Positions 26,501-37,705 of a DNA stretch of 64,000 nucleotides are shown one piece after another. Both the position numbers and the translations under genes were made by a program. A model generated the notes under the pieces. That model saw nothing but the letters and a program-made list of their open reading frames with translations, was not told the DNA's origin and ran no database searches. Origin of the DNA: Cryptococcus deneoformans JEC21 (Eukaryota > Basidiomycota > Tremellomycetes > Tremellales > Cryptococcaceae); contig NC_006683.1 in NCBI RefSeq assembly GCF_000091045.1, positions 313,941-377,940 on the forward strand. The letters run 5' to 3'. Within the stretch, counting starts at the first letter, position 1. Every line of letters begins with the position of its first letter.

Positions 26501-28797
26501 ACGCATAGCAAGCAACTGATCAAGAGACGATGTCAGATGGAAGCAAAAATCCGGCAACTCATGGAAGCTGAGCAAGCTGGGGTTGACGCTGAAATTGAAG
26601 TGGAAAAGTCATGGACTGAGATCCTCGATGCCCTTATCAGAGTTGAGCCTCATGAAGCGAAAATTCAGGACTTGCAGAGAAGAGTCATCCCTCGTTTGGA
26701 GACGCAGATCAAGGAAGGGGAGGAAAAGCTTCGTTCATTGGTGAAAGAGGTTGATGACTCAAAGACATCAATCCAGAAGCTTAAGTCCGCCTCTCGTGAT
26801 TTACAAAATCTCAAGGCTACAGCGTCCTATATCAATCGCTTGTACATTGAGACCGGTGATTTGAAAGCGAACGTGAAGAGACTTCAAACCGAGCTAGAGA
26901 GTTCTGGTAGCTCTAAGACGGTGGAGGAGGTACAAAAAGAGGTGGATCGGGTGAGCCAGGAAATGTGAGTGCTTCCTTTGGATTCGCAGTGAATAATGGC
27001 GGGCTAACGAAATATCACAGCAAAACGCTGTCGCGAGAGCAGCAAGCCTTTTCTTCTGAAAAAGAGCTTAAGGTCAATGCTCTTCGGGCGACTCAAGACG
27101 AAATCGGACGCAAGAGCCTTCATATTGGTAGACTCAAGGCTCAACAGGACAAGAGAAAAATGGAGGAGGAAGCTTTGAGCGATATGCAGAACACTCTCGG
27201 AACACTCCATGACGAACTTCAGGTACATTTCCTGTTTTCCTGGGTTCTCTTGCAGTGCAGTGCTGACAAGGGCTCTAGGATCTGGACCAGACTGTTCAGG
27301 CCGCGGAGGCTCCTTGGAAGGAAAAGAATGAAACACTCGGCAGATTCAGGACAGAACGGGCGAATGCAGAGAAAGAAGCTAGCACACAAGTTAGGATGTA
27401 TCAGTCAAGTTTAGGGGAGATTGAAGGGAAGCACAAAGCTTGTCAAGCGTAAGTATCATTTCTTCATCATTTAAGAGCGGAATAGGCTGATTACCTAGCA
27501 GATATGTGGCGGAGGGTAATGACAGGAAGATCCGAGAGAATGAGGCAGCCATGTCTGAAATTAAACGTCAAATCTCACAATCCAATGACGCTCGCGCTGC
27601 GCTCGAAGCTGAAATATCTGCTTTGTCATCCGAACTTTCAAAATCCGAATCACTTAAAGCAAACATCAGAAGTAACCTGAAGTATCGCGAAGACGGGAAG
27701 AAAATCGAGATGGTTCAAGCAGAACTTGACGAGTTGGATTTGGACAGTGCTGCTGAAAGTAGAGCCAAGTTCAATAAAGAATACAAGGGGATGCTGGACG
27801 AAGAGACAGAAGCTCAGGGCCTAGTGAGTTTTTGCTGCTCTAAATTGTTACATATTTTCTGCTGACTTCGAGTGCTTGTAAGATGGCAATCACCCAAGGA
27901 GGTCTGCTGGAAATGAGGACAAATCGCCAAAAAATGGAGAAAACTTTGAAGACGGATTACAAGAACATCGACAAGGAACACAAAGAGCAACTAATCAAGA
28001 CTACAATTAGTGAATATGCGAATAATGACCTTGAGAAGTACGGGAAAGCCCTGGATAAGTATGTATGCTTTCGTCTTTCATGACCTTCACTCCAATAGCT
28101 AACGTGTATGTAGCGCGATCCTCAAGTATCACTCCATCAAGATGGATGAGATCAACGATACTATTGGTCATCTTTGGAACAAAACTTATCAAGGGACTGA
28201 TATCGACGGGATCCGAATTGTTTCCGATCATGACGAGGCTTCGACAAGTACTCGCAAGAGTTATAACTATAGAGTGGTCATGGTGAAGAATGAAGTGGAG
28301 CTGGACATGAGAGGAAGATGCTCTGCTGGTCAGAAGGTATTGGCTAGCATCATCATTAGATTGGCTCTGGCGGAGAGTTTTGGACAAGGCTGTGGTGTTT
28401 TGGCCCTTGATGAGTCAGTCTTGCCGCTTCGCGATGTGGAATAAAGCTGACCAGAGTAGACCGACTACGAATCTGGATCAAGAGAATATCAATGCGCTGG
28501 CCGAATCTCTGGCTGAGTACGCTTAATCTCGCACACCTTTCGTACAAGGCTGACATCCATTGCAGGATCATTCGGGAACGCCGACAACAAGCCAACTTCC
28601 AGCTTATCGTGATCACACACGACGAAGGGTTCTTGCAGCGTTTGGCGGAGCAGGATGTTGTTGAGTATTACTGGTAAGCTGCTACCGTGGTAGCTCAGAT
28701 CGTTCGAAACTATCGGCTAATGGCGTTGTTTAGGCGAGTGTCAAGAGACGCTTCGCAGAAGAGTGTGTTGGAGAGACAGAGAGTAGGTAGAGGATAG
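23583..28797 (+). CDS. RAD50: Rad50, MRN/MRX complex ATPase
   Basis: Rad50 is the SMC-like ATPase of the Mre11-Rad50-Nbs1 complex for double-strand break sensing and end processing. I read 24 exons, starting 23583-23584, 23637-23757, 23808-23891, 23946-24122, 24181-24356 and ending 28566-28673, 28734-28797 (1329 aa, close to the usual 1312). Walker A is GHNGSGKT (about residue 35) and the Q-loop region is [15 protein letters not shown]. Long coiled coils flank the zinc hook CEAC near 26430. The signature [14 protein letters not shown] and Walker B VLALDEPTTNLD lie near the end. The initiator ATG is split by the first intron (23585-23636). The intron at 23758-23807 starts gcgagt and interrupts Walker A. 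The intron at 24802-24856 uses the later acceptor, since the earlier one breaks the frame. Confidence 0.96.
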
Positions 28798-28909
28798 GCA
28801 TCAAGGTGTTGTACCGCACAAACTCAGTTTCCGGTTTTTTTTACTAAAGGTTCCCATGCTTCATACTTTGTAATGTATCTATGCCCTTATGCCACACTTG
28901 AAATGCCCA

Positions 28910-29594
28910 TCAGACCCAGTCGCAGCCCTTCGCCAGAACCTCCGCGACTCTCTCTAATCCCTTTTTGTCGTCTTCGTCGAATGTCGCGAGTTGGGTGGAG
29001 TCCAAATCTAGAACACCAATTACCTTCCCATCTCCATCCCTCAGAGGCACAACAATTTCTGACTTGGTGTCTCCATCACAAGCGATATGCCCTGGATATG
29101 TCTCGACGTCCGGTACTATCAGAGTAGCTTGGTTGACAAATGCGTCGGCACAGACTCCTTTGCCAGGTGTAGGGGTGATTGAGAGACAGGCGGGGCGACC
29201 GTGGTACGGTCCTAAAAGTAATGGAGAAGAGGAAGACGATGATGATGGGTGCGCTGGGGGCTGAAGGTAGAATCCACACCAGTTGACCACCGGTGAATGG
29301 GCGTCACCTCCGTATATTGAACAGGCAAGGAAGGAGTGGTAGAGGATGGCGGAAGCTTGAGAGAGGTTGGTTACCTGATTTAAATGCATGATGAGACTCA
29401 GCCGCAACTGTATACATATGATACATACCCAATATCTTTCACCTTCTAAGAGAGCCTCAAGATGAGAAACGACATGGTCATAGAATTCAGCCTTGCTGTG
29501 AATGCGTCAGCTGTTGGGCTCTCTAGATTATGCTGGGCGCCGAAACGCACTATGCGATTATGTCAGGGATGTAGCTGGAGTCTGCGTGAGGCAT
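28910..29594 (-). CDS. Free methionine-(R)-sulfoxide reductase, GAF fold
   Basis: This enzyme reduces free methionine-R-sulfoxide using thioredoxin (fRMsr; yeast YKL069W). Exons, 5' to 3': 29594-29551, 29495-29429, 29374-28910 (191 aa). The GAF-type domain carries NWCGFY, GKGVCADAF, VPDVETYPGHIACDGDTKSEIVVP and IGVLDLDS, which match the yeast enzyme closely; the cysteines of GVCA and IACDG are the catalytic pair. An odd run of seven serines lies between the NWCGFYLQPP and LLLGPYHG segments. The gene is convergent with RAD50 (112 nt gap). Confidence 0.95.
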
Positions 29595-30233
29595 GTTTGT
29601 CAGCAGTTGCTATTTTTGCTATCAAAACGATCGTGACTGAAGGTGTAAACAAATTCGGTCGAAAGTCAAAACATTTGTTGGGAAGAGATGATTGACCTCC
29701 ACCGGAGTTTTATTCGTGTATCCCATTTATTCCACCGGTCTCTCCACCAAATACGTACGTACGTAAGGCGAGAAATGATGTGACAGATGGGCTCAAGGAA
29801 TCTGCGCTACGTACCGGATACTGTGCTGTGGGCCGAAAAGCTGAATGATGTGTGCATTATGCTGCGTCGCGCTCCAAGCACTCCAGTGACCATTCAATAA
29901 TGCACGGCGCACGACATAGGGATAGGCTCGACACAAGCCCCTCGACGGACAACATAGGGAAGGGTCACTACAGAGGACTGGGCGAATAGTCGCAATTCTT
30001 CCTTTTTTTTGGTACCCTTTCAGGACCGTCATGTACCTACCAAATGCTGCGGTTTGCCTAAAATATAAAATCATTGAAAACTTCACGAAATGTACACCAT
30101 ATGCTGATAGTACAGCAGCTTGCTATGTTCAATGCTCATTGTCCGTTTTGTTGTCCTTTTTCTCTGGATTAACCAGGAAAGTTCAGCCTCAACAACCGCA
30201 CCAATTACTGAACAAAAATGAAGTTTCTTTTAG
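29595..30233. other. Non-coding 639 nt between fRMsr and truncated cullin A
   Basis: This is where the C-terminal half of the truncated cullin copy would lie if it had been kept. I looked for cullin-homology and WHB-domain motifs on the minus strand and found none; stops occur in all frames. A poly-A/T stretch sits at 30003-30010, and acgt repeats near 29755-29764. Confidence 0.55.
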
Positions 30234-31285
30234 TTACGTCGCCACCGTTGGCCCTGAGGAGACTAGATATGGAGAATGAGGGGCCAATCCGAGAACTCTA
30301 GGTCGTATCAGACCGAAATAAGCTGTCATTGCAAATTAGCATCCCCGCATAGTAAGTGGGTAAGTAGACCAGTACGTACCGTGGCTGTCAATGGCTTGCT
30401 CGAGCATTACGGTATCAACATCTTGGCCTTTACGATATTGTTCTATTTGGTTTATCAGAGCTTTATATATGAGGGAATCTCTACCCCTTTCAACCAAATG
30501 CTGATAGACATGTTGTTTCCATGTTACTCGCGCCAGCTAAAAGTCGTGTTATACAGTTAACTGAGTTGAATAATTTGGAAAGGGGACTTACCATACCAAT
30601 GGTAAACACGCTATCTCTCTTTGCAATATGCTGATGCCTAGTCCAGTTCCCATTGAAGCAGCTAAACAGCCTATCGAGATGTGTAGCTGTTGCTGTGTAT
30701 CTCCCCCATCGAAGAGCGTATACCTGGAAGAGTTGATCGTCAGGCAGCGAGTCCAGTTCCTATCAAGGCATTCAGGTAGCCTGCCTTCAGCTGGGAACAG
30801 TCACATGGATCCGCAGGTCGACATACCTCCGCAATTGGTCTGCAATAATCAGAGAATCGATACTGTAAGCGTTCGTATAGTAACAGAGCCGGACGTTTGG
30901 GTTCTTCGTCCTGGGCAGTGGCACCGTCCCCTTCCATTATAGGTGGCGATGTACAACAGTTGTTGATTGTGTTATACAGTAGACCATAGTATTGATCTGA
31001 TATTGATCGAAAGTGATTGTTATGTCTAGAAGATTGTCAGTATATGGAATCGAGACAGTATCTGAAGGTGAATATAGAGCTGTAAAAGATGAACAATCAC
31101 CCACGCGACCACGATCCGCTTGACACCAGCCGCAATAAAATTCCAGCATGTCTCAAAGTCTGCATCCCTAATAATGGGTCAGCGATGAACTACTCTTTCA
31201 AATGCCAACCGGGATTATTCGTGGTTCGCACATACCTCGCAGGCGCCTCGGTGGATTCTACCCAGTTCATCTCGGCTGCAGACAT
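30234..31285 (-). CDS. Truncated cullin-like gene (copy A)
   Basis: Six exons on the minus strand (31285-31236, 31167-31105, 31025-30827, 30759-30592, 30536-30380, 30322-30234) join into 241 open codons with canonical splice sites. The product matches the first third of CUL1 at 33764: WVESTEAPARDADF against [30 protein letters not shown] against [32 protein letters not shown] against [18 protein letters not shown], then LARVTWKQHVY. All five intron positions and phases equal CUL1's, and exons 2, 4 and 5 have identical lengths (63, 168, 157 nt). It stops soon after CUL1 exon 6 begins, so it lacks the Rbx1-binding and neddylation regions. This is a segmental copy, not a retrocopy. Whether it is expressed is unknown. 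Confidence 0.7.
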
Positions 31286-31796
31286 TAGACCTACGGCGAG
31301 TGTGACGGCCGGGGGGCGTTCTATGATAGTAAAGAACAAACGAGAAGAAGGATAGTTGCGCCGCCAATTGATTTGACAATTCAAGACGACGATGGAAGGC
31401 AAAGAGGAACAGCGATCAGCGAAGAAGAGCAGCCTTCGTTCGGCGACCTCGGTGCCTAGCTGTGTCCGGGAGGTTCAAGATTATTTTACAGTAGTGTCAT
31501 CATTCTCAGTACTGACGTACCATGACATCCATACAATAGTTCGACTGACACAGTGTTCAAATGAACGTGTTTATGATGCTATCACTTGTTTATCGGCGTT
31601 GCCGACTGAAAGACCTTCATCGATCAAATTATGAAGAGGACGGCGCCGTTGCCGGATGCACATCTCTTCCTATATCAAACTCAACCACTTCAGCATGTTG
31701 GTGACAGATAAGGGGGGCTATTGTGAACGCCAAGATCTCTGCGTTTAACCAGTTGAATGAAAGCTCATTGCATTTACAGTCAGTAGCGTAAACGCT
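31286..31796. other. Spacer between the two cullin copies
   Basis: A short minus-strand stretch near 31725-31780 (NELSFNWLN) loosely resembles CUL1's VNKLFNYLN and may be the last trace of copy B. Nothing else is recognisable. The promoter of copy A, if active, would lie here. Confidence 0.4.
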
Positions 31797-32290
31797 TCAG
31801 AGCACTGCGCGGGACGACTTATTCGTTCGAATTATCCACGATCTTCTCAAGCAAAGGCACAGCCACTGGGCCAGACGCTCATACAGATCTCCAGCCTGAA
31901 ATTCTAACCCCTGTCCATGCGGCATTCTTTGACGAAATGAAGTACAATACTGATAGATGATACTGTAAAGCAGATTATAGTGATGGTATGATATCGCCTC
32001 TGACGATTTGTCGGGATTAATTACATTGTCACCGGTGTCAAACGGGAAATGGATGATGGAAAAAGGACTTGAGCCTTACCCTGACATTATGCGCTCAATA
32101 CCGGTGGTAATAAAAGCCCATTGCGCATCAACTCGGCAGTTCTATTGAAATTGTCAGTCTGATTGGACATGATTCTCTCTGAAGAAACGGATGCTACTTT
32201 CAAGGCTTTCCTCCTTACAGGAAAGACATACGTAGAAGGGACATCCGCTTCTGTCGGCTCGACCCAAGTTGAACCTGCTGTTGAAGTCAT
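31797..32290 (-). pseudogene. Cullin N-terminal relic (copy B), frame-broken
   Basis: Three segments match CUL1 exons 1-3 in order. Exon 1 from ATG 32290 reads STWVEPTEADVPSTY. Exon 2 (32141-32080) reads VDAQWAFITTGIERIM against CUL1 [16 protein letters not shown]. Exon 3 (31999-31797) reads YHHYNLLYSIIYQYCTS, then GQGLEFQAGDLYERLAQWL against [12 protein letters not shown]. Exon 2 is one base shorter than in CUL1 and copy A (62 vs 63 nt), so the ancestral join is out of frame. A shifted donor (gtaagg at 32218) could rescue that junction, but no acceptor restores exon 3. The reading ends at a stop at 31797. I therefore call it a pseudogene older than copy A. Confidence 0.65.
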
Positions 32291-32734
32291 GCTGATAAAG
32301 GCGATCTAGAACGTAATGTTATGTATGTTCCAGTGACATTTGAAGGGAGAAGCGGAGAAAGTGTGGTTTGAAGTTTGCTCAAACCCAACAATAACATCAA
32401 TGGCGTCGTTACTGATGTTTGGCGTTGACCTCGGATGAAGTGACGAAGCGACCGATGAGATGTTGAGTCACGACTTTTACCGCCAAAAGTTGACCTTTGA
32501 GCATTGACTGAGGCCAATGAAGACTTAGGCAGACCGAAAGAGCTAAGTCCGATGTTGAATATGATAACGAGACCTTTGAGGTCCCTTGCTGAAAGATCTG
32601 AAGATGGGCTATTCACAGCGGCTACCTGAATAGTTCAGCACTTCTAGTTTGACCCTTACCAAAAAGTAATTTGCCCTGGTATGAATTACATGCAATGTCT
32701 GAATCCGTCCCTCCCTAAACTATCCAGTGTCACT
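32291..32734. other. Intergenic, 444 nt
   Basis: This is the upstream side of cullin relic B and the 3' flank of the next minus-strand gene. One frame (32616-32287 minus) is open but has no support. Confidence 0.45.
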
Positions 32735-33472
32735 CTATGCCTTCCCTGCTTCAGTTTCTATTCTCTCTTCTTTCACTGGTGCCTTTTTGGCCTGAGGCTT
32801 TACTCCCTGGTGGTTGGCTAACATTGCCTCAAACTTCTCAGCCACACCTTCGAATCCTCCAAAGAACCCCCCATCAAACTCCTTCAAAGCCTCAACAATC
32901 TCCGCCGCATCCTTCCCTCCCTGCTTTGGTCTAAAGCCCGCCGTTCTCCTAGCTTTCCCTGATTCTCTAGGCTTGCGCTTTTGCACCTCCACTCTAAACT
33001 GCAACGGTGCATCTTTCCGGCCAGAAGGTGAGTCGTCGATTGTAGAGTTGAAGATAGGTTCTTCGGAAAGGACGCGAGATACGTCGCTCAAACTAGGACC
33101 TCCGAGGAAATTTGACTCTGAGGAAAGTTGGGGAGAGGGTATTTCGAGTAAGAGAGGCTTGTCCAGCTTGGCTGGTCGGAGAGTCTCGATGAAGATTGTA
33201 GGGCCCGGTTGCAGAGAATCTTGCTGCTTGGGCATTTGAATGTTCAGCACAGAGGTGCCTAGTTTGGATTCTACGGCCTTGACAATGGAATAGGCGTGAA
33301 TGAGTGAAGGGATATTATTGAAGGCGCGAATAGCAAAACAGGTGTGGCCGTTTGAAGGGTCAAGGTCTGGGTGGGGGAAGGTGATGTGGGTGCGCGATGT
33401 GATTGGGGTTATGAGAGTGGGAACAGCCCGACAAAGAACAGATGCTTGTGAGAAGAGGGTGCGTGGGTTCAT
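32735..33472 (-). CDS. Uncharacterised protein with mitochondrial-type N-terminus
   Basis: This is a single-exon frame of 245 codons. The first 30 residues are rich in Arg, Ser, Thr and hydrophobics with no acidic residue (MNPRTLFSQASVLCRAVPTL), as in matrix-targeting sequences. The middle part carries EVQKRKPRESGKARRTAGFRP; the C-terminal part has FDGGFFGGFEGVAEKFEAML and ends lysine/glutamate-rich. The basic patch would suit a mitoribosome-associated or RNA-binding protein, but I do not recognise the family. It is divergent from CUL1 over 290 nt. Confidence 0.7.
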   Translation of the reverse strand: MNPRTLFSQASVLCRAVPTLITPITSRTHITFPHPDLDPSNGHTCFAIRAFNNIPSLIHAYSIVKAVESKLGTSVLNIQMPKQQDSLQPGPTIFIETLRPAKLDKPLLLEIPSPQLSSESNFLGGPSLSDVSRVLSEEPIFNSTIDDSPSGRKDAPLQFRVEVQKRKPRESGKARRTAGFRPKQGGKDAAEIVEALKEFDGGFFGGFEGVAEKFEAMLANHQGVKPQAKKAPVKEERIETEAGKA

Positions 33473-33763
33473 AATGGGTGTTGTGGACTGCCCTTTTGGT
33501 GGTTTTGAGAAGTTTTGTAGACAGTTACGTTAAGCTGCTTTCGTTCCAACTTTTCCGAAGTGAGAGGGCAGCGGCGGGATCAAATGTCGGAAAGGTGGAT
33601 CGGCGAAATCCGCCGGCCATCTTAGTCGCATCAGCCAGCACCTCGCGGTACTTTGTGCTCCGTTCCAGGAGCTCTCGACTGTCCCTCATATTTCGTTCTT
33701 TACATCTTCATTCCCACGTCGACTCCCCTGCCATCTGCTCTAGAATCTCCGATACGCCAGAAT

Positions 33764-36700
33764 ATGTCCGCATCGGCTTCCGGATCATCTTGGACAGAGC
33801 CCACAAAGGCTCAGGCTCCTCCTAAGTACGTCTTGTGATGGACTTCCGGCCCTTTATGCCCTAGCTGCCGCTACATTCCTATATTTTAGAGTGGCCAGTG
33901 ATGAAATGCGAAGGCCAAGAGCTAACACCATCCATCTTTAGAGATGCGGACTTGAAACAAGCTTGGGCTTTCCTTTCTGTCGGTGTTGACCACATTATGA
34001 CCAGGTGAGTCAGCTGCTGCTTTAACATCCGTCTCTCATCTGAAATGCCAAGTGCTAACCCAAAATAGGCTTAGCTTTGGAATGTCTTACTCTTACTACA
34101 TCCTCCTATATACCGCCATCTACAACTACTGTACTCAGCCAGGCAAGACTGGTCTCCCTTCATTTTCACCCCAACGGGGCGGAGCTAGTCTTCAAGGCGC
34201 CGACCTCCACAGAAGCTTGCACAATTGGTTATCTGCTCACTGCAAGTCCATGCGAGAGGTTCGTGGATTGTTTATGTCATAAAGGTTTGGTATCAAAAGG
34301 CTGATAACAATTTATCTGCCCTTACGCAGGAGGCCGAGAAACTTCCTGACCAAGAACTTCTCAAGTATTATGCTCGTCAATGGGACAGGTACACCCGAGG
34401 CGCCTTGTACGTCAACAAGCTTTTCAACTATTTGAACAAGCACTGGGTCAAGCGAGAGAAGGACGAGGGTCGAAAGGACGTTTATCAAGTGTACACTGTG
34501 TGTAATTTTTCCTCGCTCTTCCGCCACTTTGCTGACAGGGCAATCTAATTGTTCAGCTTGCATTGGTATCTTGGAAGAATAACTTCTTCGATCATTTCAC
34601 TGACAATAAGGGGACCAGCCGATTAACTCAAGCTTTGTTACGGCAGATCCAGCAGCAACGTAACGGCGAGGAAGTCGATTCTGGTCTTCTCAAGAAGGTC
34701 ATCGACAGTTATGGCAAGTGTTTCTTGTCGCTATAAGAGATGGTTTGGCTGATGTGAAAATCTAGTCTCCCTTGGTCTTGACGAGGCCGATGCTCAACGA
34801 CAAAATCTGGATACCTATAGGAAACATTTCCAGACTCAATTCCTCGAAGCCACCGACACCTACTACCGTGCTGAATCTTCTGCATTTGTTGGTTCCAACT
34901 CTGTTGCGGACTATATGAAGAAGGCAGAGGCGAGGTTACAGGAGGAGGCGGACAGGGTGAACTTGTATTTGCATGATAATACTAGGAACGATGTGAGTAC
35001 TCTTGATGGGGCGCACTTTTCGGTGCTGACTTCTCTGTAGTTGAAGACAAGATGTGAAAAGGTACTCATTGAAGAGCACCAAGCCATTATGTGGGATGAG
35101 TTCCAAACTCTTCTTGATAGCGACCGGGTTGACGGTAAGTTATATATATATATATATATAACAAACTGGTACTGATGCAAATTTTAGACTTGGCAAGGAT
35201 GTACGGACTTCTTTCTCGCGTGCTCAACGGGCTTGACCCTTTACGAGAAAAGTTTGGTCAACACGTCAGGCGTGCTGGTAGAGCAGCTGTGGAAAAGGTC
35301 CTTCCTGCCCCAGGAGCTGTCAATGAAGCTGGAAAGGCTGAGTCTCTCGTAAGTCCGCCTCAATTGTGAAATATAGACATCATTAACTGTTTGCCTAGGA
35401 TCCTAAGGCGTACGTTGAGGCCCTTCTCGAAGTACACGGCAAGTATACCTCCATGGTTGAAGGGCCCTTCCGAGGCGAAATGGGTTTCAACCGTGCTCTC
35501 GATCAGGCCTGTGGCGACTTCTGCAACTCCAATGCTGCTTGTACTGTCTCTACAAAGTCTCCCGAGTTGTTGGCTAGCTACTGTGATTTATTGTTAAGAA
35601 AAAGCAATAAGGACTCTGATGCTGAATCTTTGGAAGCTTCTTTGAGCAAAGCTGTGAGTTTGCTTTGATTTTGTTGTTCGCCTTTGCTAATGGACATCGT
35701 CGTAGATGATCATTTTCAACTTCATCGACGACAAGGATGTCTTCCACAAGTTCTATCAGAAGAAGCTCGCTCAGCGACTTGTCGGTTCTCTTTCCGCGTC
35801 AGACGATGCAGAGAGCAGCATGATCACCAAGCTCAAGGAGTTATCTGGTTTCGAATACACCAACAAGTTGTCTAAAATGTTTACCGGTGAGTCTGTCTTT
35901 GTGTTGTATCGAGACTTTGTACTGATCAGGAACAGATGTCAATCTTAGTAAAGACTTGATGGAACGATTCAACGAAAGGGAGAGAGAGAAGGGCATAGCC
36001 TCCGATAGTGAGTTTTGGTACGAAAGGTAGGTCAGGCGCACTAACTCCATTCAACAGTCGATTTCCAACCCTTGGTCCTTGGTTCTAACAGTTGGCCTTT
36101 GCACCCTCAACAAACCGACTTTGCCATTCCTCGCGAAATCCAGGCCCTCTATGATCGGTTCAACGCCTTCCACGGCGAAGTTCATCAGTACGTTAGTCTC
36201 GATTTCTCTCGTCACACGGCATCCTGACATACTATGTAGAGGCCGAACTCTCAACTGGTTATGGCACATATCCAAGAACGAACTCCGCACCACCTACCTC
36301 AACCAAAAGTACATTTTGATGACCTCCGCCTACCAAATGGCTATCCTCACACAATTCAACGTTTCCGACACCCTTTCTTACAAGGATATTGAGGCCGGTA
36401 CCAAGCTTTCCCCCACTGTGCTCAAGCCCCAGCTCGGCTTACTCGTCAAACTGAAGATTCTCTTGAACACTAATGAAGAATATTCTTTGAATACGGGCTT
36501 CAAGAGCAAGAAGATTAGGGTCAATTTGAACCAGACTATCAAGTCTGAGGCTAGGGCTGAGCAGAAGGAGGTTATCGCTGCTGTTGATGAGGACAGAAAG
36601 TTTGTTTACCAGGCGACTATTGTAAGGTTGATGAAGGGGCGAAAGGTATGTTTCTAGTCGAGGTCTACTTTTGTGAATACTGACAGTTTCCATTTAGACT

Positions 36701-36911
36701 ATGCAACATCAAGCTCTTATTCAAGAAGTCACCGCTCAGATCTCCTCCAAGTTCACTCCTAAAATTCCAGAGATCAAGAAAGCGATTGAATACTTGATCG
36801 ACAAGGAGTACCTGGAGCGAGCTCCCGATTCCAATAACACTTAGTACGCCCTGATGATCTCTTGTCCGAAGGATTAGCGCTTATATTCCCGATAGCAACT
36901 ACTTGGCCTAA
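33764..36911 (+). CDS. CDC53: Cullin-1 (Cdc53), SCF ubiquitin ligase scaffold
   Basis: This is the scaffold of SCF ligases: the N-terminal cullin repeats bind Skp1/F-box, and the C-terminus binds Rbx1 and is neddylated. Exons: 33764-33825, 33942-34004, 34069-34258, 34330-34497, 34557-34713, 34766-34992, 35041-35134, 35188-35348, 35399-35653, 35706-35886, 35936-36007, 36058-36187, 36240-36645, 36698-36843, 36896-36911 (775 aa, the normal Cul1 length). Visible motifs are [14 protein letters not shown] (Skp1 side), [14 protein letters not shown] (cullin homology start), QMAILTQFN, the neddylation segment [13 protein letters not shown], and the C-terminus [16 protein letters not shown]. The intron at 34714-34765 is GC-AG (gcaagt). 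A (TA)n run fills the intron at 35135-35187. Confidence 0.97.
35138..35161. repeat. (TA)n microsatellite in a CUL1 intron
   Basis: About 11 TA units follow the donor gtaagt in the intron at 35135-35187. The branch site (actgatg) and acceptor lie after the repeat, so splicing signals are intact. Confidence 0.85.
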
Positions 36912-37705
36912 GTGTGTTCTCTGATTTGGTTCATAAAGAGCAGGTAAATGAGCGATAGGACGAGATTGTAGCATGGGAAATGTCATCTGGTGGATACCCG
37001 AGACGAAGCACAGGTGGATGCCGAATACAGGGCAAAAGGCTGAGGGTATGTAGAATTAATAGCCCATGGCACTAGTCTCATTATAGCATTTTTTCTACCT
37101 TGTAAACATGTCAGTATATCGTCTATTAAGCTGAATATGGAAAATGTAACTGTGGCTCTTTTGTAGACTTGTTGACATGGTTGGTAAGGTAGTTTGGTCT
37201 TTACATCGCGGACTTTCTTCTCTGAATTTTTTTCTTTTTCTTTTTCGAAAATGATGGAATCATATATCCCCCAGGGATCTCATTTTGACAATTGTATGAT
37301 AACAATGCCATATTGATCACTTCTGTTGAAGTATTTTTCTCATACAGTGGATCACCCTTTGAAAAATAGCCGTGCCGGGCCATCCTGCTACGAAGGAAAG
37401 CGATATCTTCACGACAATGGGCTTATTATTACGCTGCTTCTTCGTGTACCAATATTTTATTGCCATTTTTATGTATCAGAAAAGTCCGCGGTGTACTAAT
37501 TGTATCTCTTCGGAAAAATAGCATCTGATCGAAGGCGATGGGGGATGATAAGATACCGAAAAGTCATTCATGCAAGTGTTTTGTTACAACATTCTAATTT
37601 AACAAGATCGGAACCGCGAGTTAATGATGCTCGATGCCATTATAAATTATAATTTCTTAATCTTCCTGGGCCCAATGGTAGAGAAAAGTATCCGAAGGCC
37701 AACAA
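36912..37705. other. Intergenic between convergent genes, 794 nt
   Basis: This holds the 3' flanks of CUL1 and the NDUFA4-like gene. A T/C-rich tract lies at 37225-37250. No gene is seen. Confidence 0.55.

Noticed and set aside
30628..30942. 104-codon plus-strand frame within the cullin copy A region
   Set aside because: It is antisense to the cullin-matching exons, which have homology and splice signals.
34005..34329. Long plus-strand frames inside CUL1 (34052-34304) as separate genes
   Set aside because: They read through CUL1 introns; the spliced cullin frame explains all the conserved sequence.
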